From positions 6,047,503 to 6,111,502 of the forward strand of contig NC_062229.1 of NCBI RefSeq assembly GCF_902686445.1: 64,000 bases of DNA. Reading direction: 5' to 3'. The translations under genes and the position numbers were made by a program. The notes beneath the pieces were generated by a model. It worked only from the letters and a program-made list of their open reading frames with translations. It searched no databases and was not told the origin of the DNA. Source of the DNA: Sciurus carolinensis. Lineage: Eukaryota; Chordata; Mammalia; Rodentia; Sciuridae. Shown here in pieces: positions 59,093-64,000 of this stretch. Each line of letters opens with the position of its first letter. Within the stretch, counting starts at the first letter, position 1.

Positions 59093-61325
59093 ATGAGAGA
59101 TTGTTTATCAATGACAATTCTGAATTATCCAAGGGCATTCCCAGAGACTGGTCATGACAGCCAACCCAGCAGTCAGACAGACCTATCTCTGCCAAACTCC
59201 AACTGTGCATATTGTTTCCATGACAAGTATTCCTGGATCCATGGGGCTGACAGGTCTGTGAACTACCTCATCTGGAGTTTGATGATCCTTCTCATGATGA
59301 TGAGCATACAGTGTTAGAGAGCGAAGCTCTAGAATATGGATATGCTATGTTCATTCTCTAACTTTCTTTGTGTATAAGGCATGGAACAATTCTAAAGGAA
59401 CTGTTGTGATCTCATCACTGATTATGTGTGAGAAAGTGTCCAACAAAGGGAGTTGTGGTTAGCAGAAGATGTAAAGAGGAATGGAGGGAGATAGTAAGTC
59501 AGGGATGCATTATAACACTCTCCTTAGTGCAAGTCACATGAGACAGAGATTTGGCGTTTTTGTTTTTGTTTTGTTTTTTTCATTTTTTTGTAAAGCACAA
59601 TGTTCTAAAGTTTAGAGTTATCAAATTCATCTAGATTGACTGTTAAAGAACTCTTTGCAGTTCCTCATATTCAGAACTTATCATCATCATAAGTTAAGTG
59701 TACAGTGTTAACAAGCACTGTCATGATTATCAAGTTCAAATGTTATAAAATTCTTGCTGCTTGAGAAACCATTTATTTCATCCAATTTTCACCCCATCTT
59801 TCCCACAGTATTAACCAGCAACAAGGAATCCACAAACCAAAGAGCTGTCTCAGAATTCCTTCTCCTGATACTGACAGATAACCCAGCACTGCAGTCCCTC
59901 ATCTTCTGCCTGTTCGTCTCCATGTGCCTGGACACCATCCTGGGAAACCTGCTCAACAACCTGGCCATCTACTCTGACTCCCTCCTCCACACCCCCATGT
60001 ACTTCTTCCTCTGCAAACTTTCTTTCACTGACATCTGTATAAACATGACCACCATCCCCAAGATGCTGGTGAACATCCTAACAGGGGATCAGAGCATCAC
60101 CTACACAGGCTGCCTCACCCAGGTTGCCTTTGTCATGCTTTCTTCATACTGGGAAAATTTTCTGCTTGCAGTGATGGCCTATGACCGCTATGTGGCCATT
60201 TGTCGCCCCCTGAGGTACACAGTCATCATGAAGCCCTGCCTCTGCGTCCTGCTGGTTATGGTCTCCCTGTTTGTTAGTATTGTGGATGCCCTCCTCCACA
60301 CTCAGCTGTTGCTGGGACTGTCCTTCTGCAGAGACACAGAAGTCCCCCAATTCTTCTGTGAATTTGCTCAGGTTATCAAGCTCTCTTGTTCTGACACCTT
60401 CACTGATAACCTCATAATACTTATTGCAGTGTGTGTATTTGCTGGTGTTTCTCTCTCTGGGATCATTTTCTCTTACATTCACATTGTGTCCTCTGTCTTG
60501 AGAATGCCCTCATCAGGAGGAAGGCAAAAAGCCTTTTCCACCTGTGGGTCTCACATGTCAGTTGTCTCCTTGTTCTATGGCACAGGTGCAGGTGTGTACA
60601 TTAGCTCTGCCGTGACTGATTCATCCAGGCAGACAGTAGTGGCTTCAGTGATGTACTCTGTGGTCCCTGAAATGCTGAACCCCTTTATCTACAGCCTGAG
60701 GAACAGGGACATGAAGGTGGCCTTAAGGCATCTCATGCATAGGACAGCTTCTTTCTAATGATATGTCATTTGCCTTGGATTTAAATTTCTAGAATAAGAA
60801 AAAGTGTCAGGATTACTTCTGAGCCAGAATGCCTGGTATATCCATCACAACTTTTCTCTAAAAATATTTATTTTGATGAGACACAATAATGTCCATGTGT
60901 ATATTAACTTGACTTGAACCCTGACTTTCCTTTTTATTTAGCTCTGTACTAATGACACTTGATTTCAATTCTCTAAAATCAGTTTCTTTCCTCGAGTTTC
61001 ATAGAAGCAGAGACTGTGAGAATGATTCTTGCTTTGGGAAATTTTAGTCTGGCACACTCTTAGAAAATAGCAAGCTGGAGAAGTTGAGCAGGTGGAAAAC
61101 CTTTAATCATCATTGGGTTCTCAGACAGGGTGCAGTTTTCCACCTGTCCTCGGGTTGTGAGTTTATGTTAGCTAAGTGCATTTCTGCTGGAACTTCATGT
61201 TGGTCTTTGATTTTGCACAGTTCTGTGATGTTTAACAAATGATGAAATCTCTAACCTTCACCTCATTGCTTTGGTTTTCCATTCTATTTTAGTGATCATT
61301 TATGAATAAATCTCAGAAGGGAGCA
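59093..61325. repeat. Segmental duplication, OR unit copy B (partner 34145-36370)
   Basis: Direct-orientation match with 34145-36370 across upstream flank, coding exon and 3' flank, as described there. Confidence 0.85.
59823..60758 (+). CDS. Olfactory receptor family 7-like, intact body but canonical ATG replaced by AAG
   Basis: The open frame of 311 codons ends at TAA (60756-60758) and holds all seven TM segments: [21 protein letters not shown] in TM5, KAFSTCGSH and NPFIYSLRN. At the position of the ATG used by its duplicate (34881), this copy reads AAG (59823-59825), a single base change. No other in-frame ATG lies between the upstream TGA (59724) and Met at 59922, which is inside TM1. The N-glycosylation site NQT has become NQR. 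TM1 contains unusual polar residues (an Asp and an NN pair), and the HPL after DRYVAIC reads RPL. The predicted acceptor is AG at 59807-59808 and the 5' exon is F2. Either a very recent pseudogene or a gene using a non-ATG start. Coordinates follow homology. Confidence 0.6.
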   Translation, partial: KESTNQRAVSEFLLLILTDNPALQSLIFCLFVSMCLDTILGNLLNNLAIYSDSLLHTPMYFFLCKLSFTDICINMTTIPKMLVNILTGDQSITYTGCLTQVAFVMLSSYWENFLLAVMAYDRYVAICRPLRYTVIMKPCLCVLLVMVSLFVSIVDALLHTQLLLGLSFCRDTEVPQFFCEFAQVIKLSCSDTFTDNLIILIAVCVFAGVSLSGIIFSYIHIVSSVLRMPSSGGRQKAFSTCGSHMSVVSLFYGTGAGVYISSAVTDSSRQTVVASVMYSVVPEMLNPFIYSLRNRDMKVALRHLMHRTASF

Positions 61326-62429
61326 TTGTGTAAAGTGGACAGGGGAAGGGAAGGTTTGTGCAAGTTCAACTTCATATGTGGAGTCTATGCTCAGTCCAAT
61401 TACATGGTCAGAGATGTCTGTCTTGCATCTCAGAGGTTGACACTGTGAACTGTGTCAGATAGCTGAAATGTCCTACTTGACTAAGACATAAATGAGTATT
61501 TCCCTGGAAAGCTGTTTCCATATGAGGTCCCATTAGCATTCACTCTTCTCTCTTTCACTATTCATAAAATTTACATAATTAGATCTGACTGGTGGAGATG
61601 CTTCTGTGATATTGAAACCATCTCAGGAGATTATGAAACTAGTTCTCAAGGAAAAGGAATCCCTTAGTCTAACATATTGACGCAAAAAAGAGAATCAGTG
61701 TTCATTACAAGGATTCAGAAGTGGGAGTGCTTAGTTCTGGGGATTAGGACTTTAGGGCTTCCTACATGGGGTGTGCCTCTTCCAAGGACCTGTTCTCCTC
61801 AGAGTTGCAGGGATTTGCAGCAGGTACAGGTGTTGTTTCTGGACATATGATGCCAGATACAGTCAATTGAGTGCCCTTTCCTTGGTCTCTCTATGGCCAA
61901 CTCTCTGTGGAGACACACTGAAGACAGCTGTGTCATGAGTTGAGCTGAGACCCTGGAAATCATATTCTATATCCTAATCCCCTCACTTGTTAATATGAGC
62001 AGATACGATAAGAGGGTGAATATTATTCATTTGACAAGAGGATTTTTGCCTAGGATAACCTTATACCTGATAACCTGTACGGCCCAAACTGTAATTGCAT
62101 AACATCTTAGAATACACAGAGAAGATAGAAAGTTTATGAATTCAAGCAGTGCTTGATTGCCAATATTTCCATATTTTTCTAATAAAATATTATTTTGGAG
62201 GACTCCAATGAATATTTACCCACCCTTTAATAAGTGCCTACAATTAATTACATCAATTTACTTCATTTCGACCTTGACATGTTTTGAGGACGTGACTGAT
62301 CTCTGGGTCCTGTTTGTCATTTTATCACTGATCATCTGAGTCTTCATCCTGTTGTTGGGTTTAGCAGGTGCTCATTCATTATCAGTCCTATTTTTACATG
62401 ACCTCAGGTAACAAGGAATCACAGGGTGT
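60759..62429. other. 3' flank of the OR at 59823
   Basis: 60759-61325 is part of the duplicated OR unit. 61550-62040 resembles 50010-50545 in blocks. No gene is seen beyond. Confidence 0.4.
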
Positions 62430-63205
62430 CTTTCTGATATTGATAAATGTGGGTAGTTATTCTGTTATTGTGAATAAAGATGATGGTCTAGACTGTTTCA
62501 TGATTCCTGGAGGAATTGTAAGGTAGTTTTGTTCTTGTGGTGGGTTCACTGGCTACAAGGGTGTCAATATCCTCTTTTGTGCATTTCCATCAAACTTATC
62601 TGCCCATTAGATGATTCTGATGCTCCAAATTGTCACAATACATTTTCATTTATGCAGTCTGATGCTGGGAGATAATGTTTTGCTAATTTATATTTTCTTT
62701 TACTGAAGTGGTATCCTTCATATGTATTATACAAGTCACTATTTTTTTCTTCTCTTTGGGAAATGAGTGTTTGAGATATTTCCATTGAGGTGTTTGTCTT
62801 TTTGTCAATGTATAACAGCTCTTCATTTATCTGGAAATTTAACCCTTTATAATAAAGACCAAATCATTACAAAATATGTTGAAATCAGAAGCCTGTTCAT
62901 CCATGTTATGCCTCACACTAAAGATCTCATACTGTATGATTCAGTTTACACAAAGTCCAGCAACAGGCAAAACTTACCTATCTAAGAGGAGTCAGCATAT
63001 GTTTTTTGTCAAGAGGGAGAAATGACTGGTAGGTGGTAAGTAAGAGATTCTGGGGTTGAGTAGCATTCTAATTCTTGGTCCAATTGGTGAATATATGGGT
63101 AATTTGCTTTGTTAAATTTCATCAATGTGTGTGAATATTGACAACCTGGGTGCTCTTTATGTATATATGCCATACTTCAATTTAAGCTTATAAAAATATA
63201 AACCC
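62430..63205. mobile_element. Possible old LINE-1 pieces in opposite orientations
   Basis: About 62450-62850 has TATTGTGAATAAAGATG- and TGATGCTGGGAGATAATG-type segments like a reversed old L1. About 62905-63205 has ACTGTATGATTCAGTTTACAC and CAGGCAAAACTTACCTATC, like a forward old L1 3' end. Strongly diverged, low certainty. Confidence 0.35.
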
Positions 63206-64000
63206 ATAAAAAGAAGCCATCTTAAACCTGAACACCTGGGCATGCACTAAACACTATAAAACTGATGAAAAAAAAATAGGCCAAACACACCAAAAGTGAA
63301 TTGTTATAAATACAGCCTTTTTTATTTTAATTTCAGTGGCATCAAACCTACTGGATTTACTTAAATTTGTAATGATCCAGAAATCTACATTTCTTTTTAC
63401 CTCCAATTCAGGAATAAATTAATTCCTCACTGTGTCACTAGTTTTCTGGACTGTCTCCTCTGAACAGCAGGTTTTTGCGTCTATCCCTGAGATAATATCT
63501 TATGTCTTCATTAATGAAACAAACTGACTCCTAAAATCTATTTTCTTGTGTTAACAGTCTCTAAGCCCTCCTTTCATACCATATTCATATTACATTCTTC
63601 TTCCATGTTGGTTATGCAGAAATTTTAGAAACAGGTAATTTTTTTAAAAATGATCAACTTTCACTGAATCATATCTAGAATTATCTCTTTTTCTGCGGGG
63701 GAAGTTTTCTCTGTATTATCACCTTTTTATACAGGAAATAGAGAGTTCACAAAATGAAATTTATCTTACTTTTGTTCTCACATGGTTTGTTTCTGATATT
63801 GCTTCTTAGGATAAGATTATCTTCAAAGTTACCTGGCCTGAGATGTAAATGTAGAAGAGAGGAAGGGTGTGTCCCTGTGTGACGGGCTGTTAAATTAGGT
63901 ATGTGAAGAAAAGGGGAGAAAGAAAAGGTGGCACCCTCAGGGTGTCTCAGTGAGAGCAAAGCCAATGCCAGATTGGGAAAGGAGAGGAGTTGTCAGACTA
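63206..64000. other. Intergenic, nothing recognised
   Basis: No supported gene or repeat up to the window edge. Confidence 0.4.

Overview
This is a mammalian window with long interspersed gaps, SINEs, LINE-1 and endogenous retroviral sequence. It carries an olfactory receptor (OR) cluster. The SINEs are ID-like tRNA-derived units and B1-dID composites (a B1 half followed by an ID half), a combination typical of squirrels and their relatives. The best guess is a sciurid rodent (ground squirrel, marmot or tree squirrel). All receptor copies resemble OR family 7, which normally has one coding exon of about 310 codons preceded by non-coding 5' exon(s).

Layout: the first 19 kb is a minus-strand arm with three receptor copies: a 5'-truncated pseudogene (3867-4532), a nearly complete but frameshifted copy (7405-8349) and a decayed copy (15103-16037). 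From 20.6 to 24.9 kb lies the 5' half of a class II (betaretrovirus/IAP-like) endogenous retrovirus: LTR, tRNA-Ile-type primer site, gag, dUTPase/protease and part of pol, all broken. From about 25 kb the cluster switches to the plus strand: a pseudogene (34881-35811), the only fully intact receptor gene (48628-49557, 309 aa), and a receptor with an intact body whose usual ATG is AAG (59823-60758). Four substantial LINE-1 copies lie between them. One (36489-42482) looks full length with a 15-bp target-site duplication, but its ORFs are disrupted.

The most informative signal is non-coding. A module of about 230-270 bp occurs seven times, always on the strand of the neighbouring receptors. Six copies end in a GT splice donor; the copy at 46.3-46.6 kb has CT instead. 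Five copies carry a CCC-NN-GGG palindrome of the kind bound by Olf1/EBF factors. I read it as the promoter/5'-exon region of these genes. Receptor coding exons are preceded by plausible AG acceptors 10-20 nt before the start site. A MER5-like fragment lies a short distance upstream of three coding exons in the same relative orientation.

Several segments are old duplications of each other: 1-2272 with 9051-11335; 34145-36370 with 59093-61325; 25865-28795 with 52795-56890. The L1 at 28796-32580 is missing from its duplicate, so it was inserted after that duplication. All four receptor pseudogenes have lost the arginine of the DRY motif through a change expected from CpG decay; both intact receptor bodies keep it. 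I saw no CRISPR array, operon, tRNA or rRNA gene, and nothing I would call a new biological system. The novelty is in cluster architecture. All homology statements are by eye, without database searches.
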